A stretch of DNA of 33,361 bases from assembly GCA_011390265.1 (NCBI GenBank), contig JAABSU010000008.1, forward strand, positions 1-33,361, given 5' to 3'. The notes beneath the pieces are model-generated. The model saw nothing but the letters and a program-made list of their open reading frames with translations. It did no database searches and was not told the DNA's origin. This document shows positions 25,756 to 33,361 of the stretch, piece by piece; positions within the stretch are counted from its first letter, which is position 1, and every line of letters starts with the position of its first letter. Source of the stretch: Spirulina sp. GTDB taxonomy: Bacteria; Cyanobacteriota; Cyanobacteriia; Cyanobacteriales; Spirulinaceae. Both the position numbers and the translations under genes were made by a program.

Positions 25756-26874
25756 ATGAATTCTGGAATTGATCTGCAAGGCAGTTTTATCCAAACCCTA
25801 ACTGAATTTGGACTTCCCCACGATCTCGCCCGTGCCTTTTGGATTCCCCTACCGATGATCCTGGTGGTGATCGGTGCAGTGGTGGGAGTCCTGGTCACGG
25901 TTTGGCTAGAGCGGAAAGTTTCCGCTGCGGCACAACAGCGCATCGGCCCGGAATTTGCCGGCCCCCTTGGGGTACTGCAACCCGTTGCTGATGGCCTCAA
26001 ACTCGTTTTTAAAGAAGATCTCGTTCCCAACAAAGCTGACCCCTGGCTCTTTACCCTCGGCCCGGTGCTGGTGGTGATCCCCGTGATTTTGTCCTACCTG
26101 ATCGTGCCCTTTGGTCAGAATTTGCTGATCACCGATCTCAACGTGGGCATTTTCCTCTGGATTTCCCTCTCCAGCATCGCCCCCATCGGCCTGCTGATGG
26201 CGGGATATTCCTCTAATAATAAATATTCACTCCTAGGGGGGCTAAGGGCGGCGGCGCAATCGATTAGCTATGAAATTCCCCTCGCCCTGGCCGTCCTTGC
26301 CGTCGTCATGATGTCCAACAGCCTCAGCACCATCGATATTGTGGAGCAACAATCCGGCTATGGCATCCTCGGTTGGAATATTTGGCGGCAACCCGTGGGC
26401 TTCCTGATTTTTTGGATTGCGGCCTTAGCTGAATGCGAACGGCTCCCCTTTGACCTCCCAGAAGCTGAGGAAGAAATTGTCGCCGGCTATCAAACGGAAT
26501 ACTCCGGGATGCGTTTCGCCCTGTTTTATGTCGGCTCCTATATTAACCTTGTGCTCTCGGCGCTGATTGTTGCCATCCTCTACCTGGGTGGGTGGGAATT
26601 CCCCATTCCCCTCGATCAGTTGGCGGGCTGGCTGGGGGTCAGTGAAACCACCCCTTGGCTCCAAGTCACCACCGCGTCTTTGGGCATCATCATGACGATC
26701 CTCAAAGCTTACCTACTGGTCTTCCTGGCGGTTTTGCTGCGCTGGACGCTGCCTCGGGTGCGCATTGACCAACTGCTCGATCTCGGTTGGAAGTTCTTGC
26801 TGCCGGTAGCCTTGGTAAATTTGCTGTTAACCGCAGCCCTGAAGCTCGTTTTCCCCTTTGCCTTTGGGGGCTAA
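25756..26874 (+). CDS. ndhA: NAD(P)H-quinone oxidoreductase subunit 1
   Basis: [89 protein letters not shown] ribosome site at 25744. Confidence 0.97.
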   Translation: MNSGIDLQGSFIQTLTEFGLPHDLARAFWIPLPMILVVIGAVVGVLVTVWLERKVSAAAQQRIGPEFAGPLGVLQPVADGLKLVFKEDLVPNKADPWLFTLGPVLVVIPVILSYLIVPFGQNLLITDLNVGIFLWISLSSIAPIGLLMAGYSSNNKYSLLGGLRAAAQSISYEIPLALAVLAVVMMSNSLSTIDIVEQQSGYGILGWNIWRQPVGFLIFWIAALAECERLPFDLPEAEEEIVAGYQTEYSGMRFALFYVGSYINLVLSALIVAILYLGGWEFPIPLDQLAGWLGVSETTPWLQVTTASLGIIMTILKAYLLVFLAVLLRWTLPRVRIDQLLDLGWKFLLPVALVNLLLTAALKLVFPFAFGG

Positions 26875-26908
26875 CTCCCATTTTTGTTGTTGATTTACCC
26901 GAAAACCC

Positions 26909-27526
26909 ATGTTTAACTTTCTCAAACAAGTCGGGGACTATGCTAAAGATGCCGCTCAGGCGGCGAAGTATATCGGTCAGGGGTTATCTGTCACCTTTGA
27001 CCATATGCAGCGGCGGCCGGTGACGGTGCAGTATCCCTATGAAAAACTGATTCCTTCCGAGCGGTATCGCGGCCGGATTCACTACGAATTTGATAAGTGT
27101 ATTTCCTGTGAAGTCTGTGTGCGGGTCTGCCCGATTAACTTGCCCATTGTCGATTGGGAATTTGATAAGGCGACGAAGAAGAAAAAACTCAATCATTACA
27201 GTATTGATTTTGGGGTCTGTATCTTCTGTGGTAACTGTGTGGAGTATTGCCCCACCAATTGCCTGTCGATGACGGAGGAGTATGAGCTAGCGGCCTACGA
27301 TCGCCACGAACTCAACTATGACAGCGTTGCCCTCGGTCGCCTCCCCTATAAAGTCACCCAAGACCCGATGGTGACGGCGCTGCGGGAGTTTGCCTATCTG
27401 CCCAAGGGGGAAATGGATCCCCACGACCTTCCCCCCGATGCTCAACGGGCGGGCCAACGTCCGGAGGAACTGGTGAAGGCGCTTCAGAAAGAGGCCGCAG
27501 CCCAGGCTAAACCGGAAGAGTCCTAA
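26909..27526 (+). CDS. ndhI: NAD(P)H-quinone oxidoreductase subunit I (2x[4Fe-4S])
   Basis: [16 protein letters not shown] and [25 protein letters not shown]. Confidence 0.97.
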   Translation: MFNFLKQVGDYAKDAAQAAKYIGQGLSVTFDHMQRRPVTVQYPYEKLIPSERYRGRIHYEFDKCISCEVCVRVCPINLPIVDWEFDKATKKKKLNHYSIDFGVCIFCGNCVEYCPTNCLSMTEEYELAAYDRHELNYDSVALGRLPYKVTQDPMVTALREFAYLPKGEMDPHDLPPDAQRAGQRPEELVKALQKEAAAQAKPEES

Positions 27527-27532
27527 GGGACT

Positions 27533-27584
27533 GGGGGCGATCGGCGTTAGCGAACCTATCCACGCTAGCGAATCTATCGCCCCC
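27533..27584. repeat. ndhI-ndhG intergenic 18-bp repeat pair inside a GGGGGCGAT/ATCGCCCCC stem
   Basis: CGGCGTTAGCGAACCTAT and CCACGCTAGCGAATCTAT (27542-27559, 27560-27577). Confidence 0.8.
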
Positions 27585-27625
27585 CTTTGATCTATTTCAC
27601 ATCCCAAACTCGGAGAACCCTATTC

Positions 27626-28228
27626 GTGAATCTCGCAGTAGACCTTCAACTGATTTGTTTTGTCGTCCTTGGGGTTGCCATGATTGCCGCTGCCCTAGGG
27701 GTTGTGCTCCTAGACCGAATTGTCTATTCCGCGTTCCTCTTGGGGGGCGTTTTTTTGAGTATTTCTGGCCTGTATATTTTGCTCAATGCTGATTTTGTCG
27801 CCGCTGCCCAAATTTTGGTCTATGTGGGGGCGGTGAATGTGTTGATTTTGTTCGCGATCATGCTGGTGAATAAGCAGGAAGATTTTACCCCCCTCGGTAA
27901 TCGTTGGCTCCGGCAAGGGGCAACGGCGGTGGTTTGTGGGGGGCTGTTCATTTTGCTGGCAACGATGGTGCTGGCCACCCCCTGGGCTTTGGATACCACC
28001 GTTGTGATTGAAAATACGGTGGTGCAAATTGGTCGCCACTTCTTTAGCGATTATCTCTTGCCCTTTGAACTGGCCTCGGTACTGCTGTTAATGGCGATGG
28101 TGGGGGCAATTATCCTGGCCCGTCGGGATTTTGTCCCCGAAGGCATAGATCCCCTCACTCGCCAAGAAGCCCTCACCCTGCCGGAACGCCCCCGCGAACT
28201 GGCGGGAACCCCCAGCGATCCGCGATAG
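27626..28228 (+). CDS. ndhG: NAD(P)H-quinone oxidoreductase subunit 6
   Basis: GTG start (VNLAVDLQLICFVVLGVAMIAAALGVVLLDRIVYSAFLLGGVFLSISGLYILLNADFVAAAQILVYVGAVNVLILFAIMLV). Confidence 0.94.
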   Translation: MNLAVDLQLICFVVLGVAMIAAALGVVLLDRIVYSAFLLGGVFLSISGLYILLNADFVAAAQILVYVGAVNVLILFAIMLVNKQEDFTPLGNRWLRQGATAVVCGGLFILLATMVLATPWALDTTVVIENTVVQIGRHFFSDYLLPFELASVLLLMAMVGAIILARRDFVPEGIDPLTRQEALTLPERPRELAGTPSDPR

Positions 28229-28276
28229 CGTACTTATCCGCGATAGCGTACCTATCCGCGATAGCGCACCTATCGC
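28220..28276. repeat. Three tandem 18-bp repeats (consensus CCGCGATAGCGTACCTAT) spanning the ndhG stop codon
   Basis: 28220-28237, 28238-28255, 28256-28273; last copy forms GCGATAG cgcac CTATCGC hairpin. Confidence 0.9.
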
Positions 28277-28305
28277 CCCTAACCTTCTTATTTTTTACGA
28301 CTCAC

Positions 28306-28384
28306 GATCCCCCCGGCTACGCCGACCCCCTTAAAAAGGGGGTTAATCCGGGAACCCCCCTTTTTAAGGGGGGCAGGGGGGATC
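28306..28384. repeat. Palindromic interspersed repeat (MITE/REP-like) with GATCCCCCC...GGGGGGATC ends
   Basis: GATCCCCCCGGCTACGCCGACCCCCTTAAAAAGGGGGTTAATCCGGGAACCCCCCTTTTTAAGGGGGGCAGGGGGGATC; a half copy is at 30370-30400. Confidence 0.8.
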
Positions 28385-28412
28385 TCCCTTCAACCCTTAC
28401 CCTTCTGCCATC

Positions 28413-28724
28413 ATGGAACTTCAACTGCAATTTTTCCTCCTACTGGCCGCTGCCCTCTTTTGCATTGGCATCTATGGCCTGATCACCAGCCGTAATGCGG
28501 TGCGGGTGTTGATGTCGGTGGAATTACTGCTCAACGCCGTTAACCTCAACCTGATGGGGTTTTCCAACTTCCTCGACCCCGATCAGATTAAAGGCCAGGT
28601 GTTTGCGGTCTTTGTGATTACCGTTGCCGCCGCCGAAGCCGCCGTCGGTTTGGCAATTATTTTGGCCATCTATCGCAACCGCAACACCGTAGATATGGAG
28701 CAATTTAATCTCCTCAAATGGTAA
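28413..28724 (+). CDS. ndhE: NAD(P)H-quinone oxidoreductase subunit 4L
   Basis: [56 protein letters not shown]. Confidence 0.96.
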   Translation: MELQLQFFLLLAAALFCIGIYGLITSRNAVRVLMSVELLLNAVNLNLMGFSNFLDPDQIKGQVFAVFVITVAAAEAAVGLAIILAIYRNRNTVDMEQFNLLKW

Positions 28725-28860
28725 AAGACGGCGTGGAGCGGGAGGGGCGATCGCCCCTCTTTTGCGTTTTAAACCACAAATTGGGCTGATCCCCCTTGCG
28801 TTCAAGGCTCACAGGCCGTACATTGCTAAGGAATTGCGGTTTTATGGGCTATCCACAACT

Positions 28861-30369
28861 ATGGCATTTTTGCGGCGTGCAAGCGGTATCTTACTGCATC
28901 CCACTTCCCTCCCCGGTCGCTTTGGTATTGGGGATCTGGGCCAAGAGGCCTACCGCTTTGTTGACTTTTTAGTTGAAAGTGGCCAACAGGTTTGGCAAAT
29001 CCTGCCCTTGGGGCCAACGGGCTATGGTAACTCTCCCTATCTTTGCTATTCCGCCCTGGCCGGCAATCCCCTGCTGATCAACTTGGAATGGCTCGTGGCA
29101 GAGGACTTACTCACAGAATCGGATTTTGATCACCTCCCAGTCTTCAACGCCATCAAGGCAGATTATGAAGGGGCGATCGCCATTAAAATCCCCCTTCTCC
29201 ACAAAGCCAGCCAAAACTTTGTCGCCCAAGCCACCCCAGAGCGCAAAAAAGAATTTCTTGCCTTTTGCGATGCCCAGGCCTATTGGCTCGATGATTACGC
29301 CCTGTTTATGGCTATTAAGGGCCAGCAAAACGGGGCCAGTTGGCACCAATGGGATGAACCCCTAGCCCAACGGGATCCCCAAGCCCTCGCCACCGCCACC
29401 GCCCAACTCAAAAACGAAATTTTTTACCATAAATATATCCAGTCGGAATTTTTCCGCCAGTGGTCAACGCTGAAGCAGTACGCCAATGATCATGGTGTGG
29501 AAATGTTTGGGGATATTCCCATTTATGTTGCCCATGACAGCGTGGATGTGTGGGCCAATCCCGAAATTTTCTGCCTTGACCCGGAAACGGGTGAACCGGC
29601 TCAGATGGCTGGTGTGCCACCGGATTACTTCAGCGAAACCGGGCAACTGTGGGGCAATCCTGTCTACAACTGGGAAGCTTTGCAGGAAACGGATTTTGCT
29701 TGGTGGGTGCAGCGCATTGAGGGGATGCTCAACTATGTAGACCTGATGCGTATTGACCATTTCCGGGGATTTGAATCCTTTTGGTCAGTGCCAGGTGGGG
29801 AAACCGTGGCGATTAATGGCGAGTGGGTCAATGCCCCCGGAGCCGAGTTTTTCAAAATTCTCAAGGATAAGCTGGGCGAGTTGCCGATTATTGCCGAAGA
29901 TTTGGGGGTGATTACGCCGGAGGTGGAGGCGTTGCGGGATCAGTTTGGTTTTGCGGGCATGAAGGTGTTGCATTTTGCCTTTGATTCTGGCCCTGGTAAT
30001 CCGTTTTTAACCTTTAACCATTCCCCCAATTGTGTCGTCTATAGTGGCACCCATGATAATGACACCACCGTGGGTTGGTTCAATGCTCGGGATAACGACG
30101 CGAAGCAACGGGTCTATGATTACCTGGGCGGGAAGCCGCCGGAGCCGATTGAGTGGGCGATGATTCGCATGGCGATGAGTTCCGTGGGTCAACTGTCCAT
30201 CTATCCTTTACAGGATATTTTGGGGTTGGGTACGGCATCCCGGATGAATATGCCCAGTGCGGCGGAAGGGAATTGGGATTGGCGGTATCAAGAATCGATG
30301 TTGCGGCCGGAATTGCGCGATCGCCTCCGCCGGTTAACGGAACTCTATGGCCGACTGCCTCAGGGTTAG
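28861..30369 (+). CDS. malQ: 4-alpha-glucanotransferase
   Basis: MAFLRRASGILLHPTSLPGRFGIGDLGQEAYRFVDFL; MRIDHFRGFESFWSVPGG; PIIAEDLGVITPEVEALRDQFGFAGMKVLHFAF; YSGTHDNDTTVGW. Confidence 0.96.
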   Translation: MAFLRRASGILLHPTSLPGRFGIGDLGQEAYRFVDFLVESGQQVWQILPLGPTGYGNSPYLCYSALAGNPLLINLEWLVAEDLLTESDFDHLPVFNAIKADYEGAIAIKIPLLHKASQNFVAQATPERKKEFLAFCDAQAYWLDDYALFMAIKGQQNGASWHQWDEPLAQRDPQALATATAQLKNEIFYHKYIQSEFFRQWSTLKQYANDHGVEMFGDIPIYVAHDSVDVWANPEIFCLDPETGEPAQMAGVPPDYFSETGQLWGNPVYNWEALQETDFAWWVQRIEGMLNYVDLMRIDHFRGFESFWSVPGGETVAINGEWVNAPGAEFFKILKDKLGELPIIAEDLGVITPEVEALRDQFGFAGMKVLHFAFDSGPGNPFLTFNHSPNCVVYSGTHDNDTTVGWFNARDNDAKQRVYDYLGGKPPEPIEWAMIRMAMSSVGQLSIYPLQDILGLGTASRMNMPSAAEGNWDWRYQESMLRPELRDRLRRLTELYGRLPQG

Positions 30370-30404
30370 GATCCCCCCTGCCCCCCTTTTTAAAGGGGGG
30401 TTTT
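30370..30404. terminator. Palindromic repeat (half copy of the 28306 family) acting as likely malQ terminator
   Basis: GATCCCCCCTGCCCCCCTTTTTAAAGGGGGGTTTT. Confidence 0.65.
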
Positions 30405-30432
30405 GATGATTTATGCCATTTTGCGTCGCTGC

Positions 30433-32241
30433 TTAAAACGAGAACGTGGCCCGCAACGCCCCAATTAACACCGTATCGTTGTTGGCGTTATGCCCCGGAT
30501 TAAACACGGCCACCAAACCGGGTGTAAGTGTGATGTTGTTACTCAACCGCCAGCGATAAAACGCCTCTAGATGATACGCCGTATCATCCCGACCGCCATT
30601 AAACGCGGTGCTGCCCGTTTTAAAGAAGCTCGGAATATTCCCCAGCACTTGACCATTGGCGCTTAAATTACTTTCTGTGATGCGGGGTGGCATACCAAAG
30701 AAGATGCCGCCAAAATTCCCCTCGGCAAACAGATCCGGGAACTGCAACGATAGCATCCAATTGTTGGTCTGTACTGAACCGTTGAAATTGCGTTGATGGG
30801 AGGTTGTCCAGCCCACCCAGCCGCCAAGGGTCACAGCATCGGTAATGGCCCAGTTGGCGGTGATGCCAATGGCGTTGGTTTCGAGATCCACACCATTGAG
30901 CGACGAGACTTGCTCATCACCCACAAAGGTATTCAAGAAGCCTTGGTTTGCACCGGATCGACCATTGAGGAAATAGAGGGCAATATCTGTATTGCGGGTG
31001 GGTGTGACGAGAGCTTGAAGCCCTAGGGTATAGGCTTTACCGATGAAGCCTTCGGTGGGAACATTCGCAAACGCTGCCGAATAGACCCCCTGCACACTCA
31101 GGATCGGTGTGGCTTGCCAGTCAAAACCAGCCCCGGCACTGGTTCCGCCCAGTTGAATGATCGGGTTGCGCTGGGCAAAGCGAGATATGGGGCCAAATCC
31201 GGCACTTTCGACGCGGGACGGGCCACGGAAGACGTTGACGGGGTTCACGCCTGCGGGGCCGATGATCACGGCTAGGCGATCGGTGACGCGCTGGCGATAG
31301 CTGACATCGCTGAAGATGAGGCTGTTGGTGGTGTCGGATTCGTAGCCTAAGCGGGTGAAGTTGTTGTTCACCAGGCCATAGTTGGCGGGGTCGGTGACGT
31401 TGGTGTTGATGTTGCCGGCTTGCATCCCGGTGAGCAGGTAACTACCGGGGCCAAATTGGGTGAGGAAGGTGAATTGGGCGTTGTAGCCAAAGCTGACTTC
31501 ATCGTTGGGGTCGGCGGTGTCGGTTCGACCATCACTTCCTGTTGCACCTGTGGTGTTGTTGCGGAAGTCGATGGAGTTGCTTAAGCGGCTTTGCAAACCG
31601 AATACCACTTGACCATAGAGTTTGGTGGTGGTGGAGAATTGGTTATCTTCGAGGAATTGCGCCCGGCTATCGAGGTTATCGACTCTGCTGCCGAGGTTGG
31701 CAAGTTCGGTTTCAAATTCTTGGAAGAGGCGACGCAGGATCTCGAAGTCTTCTTGGGTCGCAAAGTTGGCGGTGGTTTCTGCGAGGAGACGCTCCATGGT
31801 TTGCAGGCAAGCGTTCAGCCCAGCGGCGAATTCGTAGCGGCTGAGGGCTGTGTTCCCTCGAAATGTGCCGTTGGGGTAGCCTTTGAGGCAGTCGTAGCGG
31901 CTGATCAGGTCGCTGAGGGCGGCGTAGGCCCAGTCGCTGGGTTGCACGTCGGAGAGTTGGTTTACTCCGGTCAGTTGGCCCATCGGTGCGTTGGGACTGA
32001 GGGAGCCAAATGTCGGTTGCGGGGTGGGGGTGAAGTGGCTCAGGTCACGGTAGCTCGCCGGGGTGGTGGTGAACTGGCTCAGGTCACGGTTGAGGATGGT
32101 GCTGCCGTTGCCGAGATCTGCGGCGGTGGTGCTGGCTGCGGGTAGTTCGGGCAGGGCTTGGGTGGCGGTGGTGCTGGCAATGAAGGCGGTTGAACTGAGG
32201 CTAAGGACGCTAAAGAGCGAAAATAAGGGCGGGTTACGCAT
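30433..32241 (-). CDS. SLH-domain / OprB-like porin (cyanobacterial iron-uptake porin family)
   Basis: Signal-like MRNPPLFSLFSVLSLSSTAFIASTTATQA; SLH DVQPSDWAYAALSDLISRYDCLKGYPNGTFRGNTALSRYEFAAGLNACL; coiled coil; OprB-like barrel ending in FSF; ORF opens at 32271. Confidence 0.9.
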   Translation of the reverse strand: MRNPPLFSLFSVLSLSSTAFIASTTATQALPELPAASTTAADLGNGSTILNRDLSQFTTTPASYRDLSHFTPTPQPTFGSLSPNAPMGQLTGVNQLSDVQPSDWAYAALSDLISRYDCLKGYPNGTFRGNTALSRYEFAAGLNACLQTMERLLAETTANFATQEDFEILRRLFQEFETELANLGSRVDNLDSRAQFLEDNQFSTTTKLYGQVVFGLQSRLSNSIDFRNNTTGATGSDGRTDTADPNDEVSFGYNAQFTFLTQFGPGSYLLTGMQAGNINTNVTDPANYGLVNNNFTRLGYESDTTNSLIFSDVSYRQRVTDRLAVIIGPAGVNPVNVFRGPSRVESAGFGPISRFAQRNPIIQLGGTSAGAGFDWQATPILSVQGVYSAAFANVPTEGFIGKAYTLGLQALVTPTRNTDIALYFLNGRSGANQGFLNTFVGDEQVSSLNGVDLETNAIGITANWAITDAVTLGGWVGWTTSHQRNFNGSVQTNNWMLSLQFPDLFAEGNFGGIFFGMPPRITESNLSANGQVLGNIPSFFKTGSTAFNGGRDDTAYHLEAFYRWRLSNNITLTPGLVAVFNPGHNANNDTVLIGALRATFSF

Positions 32242-32376
32242 CAAAGTTAAGATGGTTGAATGGGATATCATTGCGCTCGTTGGATTGGTAGTGGATTATC
32301 CAGACCACTCCAGAGACTTCAGGACGATACCACAAGTTCATTATTAATGAGTAAATAATAATACGGATTTTTAGAG

Positions 32377-32556
32377 ATTTTGAATCTCGCCTTGGTGATG
32401 CTTATGACTGGCTCTGTGCTTCGCGGCGGGACTGGCTGCCGAGTACGGATGTTTGGCGGCTGTGGCGGGTTTGGGCGGCGGCGAAGTCATGGCTCATTGC
32501 ACTGTTGCAGTCCGGATGCGATCGGCTGGGGGCGTTGACCGAAATGTTGTGTGATT
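32377..32556 (+). pseudogene. Possible N-terminal remnant of a reverse-transcriptase-like protein
   Basis: Frame reads DFESRLGDAYDWLCASRRDWLPSTDVWRLWRVWAAAKSWLIALLQSG; the AYDWLC..RR..LP..DVW.L pattern resembles N-termini of cyanobacterial RT proteins from memory. Confidence 0.25.
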
Positions 32557-32620
32557 TTACCTTGTGCCGCGCAAAACAACATAGCATATACTGGGTAAAA
32601 TATACATTTTCTGACCAACA

Positions 32621-33361
32621 ATGCAAACTAAATCTAAAATCGCTCTGGCTGCTGCGCTGCTGAGTTCCGTTGCGCTTTGGGGTTTTGCCGAAACCGCTCA
32701 CGCACAGGATGTGAATGCCCTAACCGTCGCTTCGTTCAACCCCAGCACGGGCGAGATGATTCTCACTCATTCTCGCGGTATTCTCAATTTCCCCGTTCCC
32801 TCTTCTCTCATTGTTTCCTTCCAGATTCATGATGCTAACCTTCCTGTCCAGTTTGGCCCGGTCGACTCATCGTCTTCGGGTGGGGCTCACTATTTTTATG
32901 GGTCATTGCCGATTTATGGTTTTCTCCTACCACCATTCCAGGTTATTGGCTTCGTCCACTCATCCCCTTTCTCTTTCACTAACGACTCATCTGTGCAGTT
33001 GCGTTACTGGGGTTTCGACAATTCTGCTACCATATCCAATCACTCGGGGTCCTCTCCATATCTTTCAGAGGCTCGTGGGTTTCTCTATTCCGACACTTCA
33101 TCTTTGCCTTTCCCGAATGGGTTTACTTTCGTTCCTCCTTCACCCCCTACACCTACGCTTTCACCCACGGTTACGCCCACCCCGCCCACGCTTACGCCCA
33201 CCCCGCCCACGCTTACGCCCACCCCGCCCACGGTTACGCCCCCTCCTAGTTCACTCAATGTTCCGGAGTTGAACGCCACTCGCCTCACCCTGCCCGAACC
33301 CACCACCCAACCCGACCACCCCAACGCCCAAAATAACCCCGCCGCCAATGCTGCACCGGGC
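32621..33361 (+). CDS. Secreted protein, 5' part only (no stop inside the window), with Pro/Thr repeat linker
   Basis: ATG at 32621; signal peptide MQTKSKIALAAALLSSVALWGFAETAHAQ; then DVNALTVASFNPSTGEMILTHSRG...; linker TPTPPTLTPTPPTLTPTPPTV; missed by the ORF track because it is open at the window end. Confidence 0.72.
   Translation, partial: MQTKSKIALAAALLSSVALWGFAETAHAQDVNALTVASFNPSTGEMILTHSRGILNFPVPSSLIVSFQIHDANLPVQFGPVDSSSSGGAHYFYGSLPIYGFLLPPFQVIGFVHSSPFSFTNDSSVQLRYWGFDNSATISNHSGSSPYLSEARGFLYSDTSSLPFPNGFTFVPPSPPTPTLSPTVTPTPPTLTPTPPTLTPTPPTVTPPPSSLNVPELNATRLTLPEPTTQPDHPNAQNNPAANAAPG
33173..33235 (+). repeat. Three tandem 21-bp in-frame repeats (ACGCCCACCCCGCCCACGCTT, TPTPPTL)
   Basis: 33173-33193, 33194-33214, 33215-33235 (last ends GGTT). 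Confidence 0.92.

Noticed and set aside
28220-28273. 18-bp tandem repeats as CRISPR
   Set aside because: No spacers; strictly tandem.
31591-32145. 184-aa plus ORF opposite the porin
   Set aside because: Shadow ORF; the minus-strand SLH/OprB protein is convincing.
33173-33272. PRPRLRPPRPRLRPP ORF (32811-33272) and the antisense VGVSVGG ORF (33085-33348)
   Set aside because: Alternative frames of the Pro/Thr repeat of the signal-peptide-bearing ORF at 32621.
1-33361. tRNA or rRNA genes
   Set aside because: None recognised on reading either strand; tRNAscan-SE would be needed to exclude them formally.

Overview
Cyanobacterial chromosomal window: GCGATCGC/HIP1-type octamers are frequent, and the gene content includes the ndhA-ndhI-ndhG-ndhE operon, malQ, a SLH/OprB-type porin and DUF1517. 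The backbone is GC-rich housekeeping and envelope DNA: AI-2E transporter tail, WecG/CpsF glycosyltransferase, DUF39/COG1900 protein, Wzc-type tyrosine kinase, S8 peptidase, murJ, holB, a multidomain amidase, receivers, an M16 pair, a CBS protein, ndh genes, malQ and a porin. It is interrupted by an accessory region (~7.5-13.3 kb). That region holds an AT-rich type II restriction-modification pair, three PIN-type toxin-antitoxin modules, a truncated duplicate antitoxin, a MITE-like repeat, and a 174-bp duplicated copy of the murJ 3' end. I think the best discovery in the window is that this accessory region looks like a decayed integron or attC cluster. There is an attC-like site with an extrahelical G right after the methyltransferase gene. 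Matching GTTAGACC sequences sit at both ends of the R-M unit, and GTTAGAT sits exactly at both murJ-duplication breakpoints. A ~38-aa fragment resembling an IntI-type integrase (LLYGTGMRLTECLRLRVRDVDVDYGQI) lies between two TA modules. Other noteworthy items are an IsrB-like (RuvC/RRXRR, no visible HNH) element with a structured upstream omega-RNA/HEARO-like region inserted directly upstream of ndhA, and a candidate sRNA carrying an exact complement of the Yfr1 11-mer as I recall it. All identifications come from reading motifs; no database search was run.
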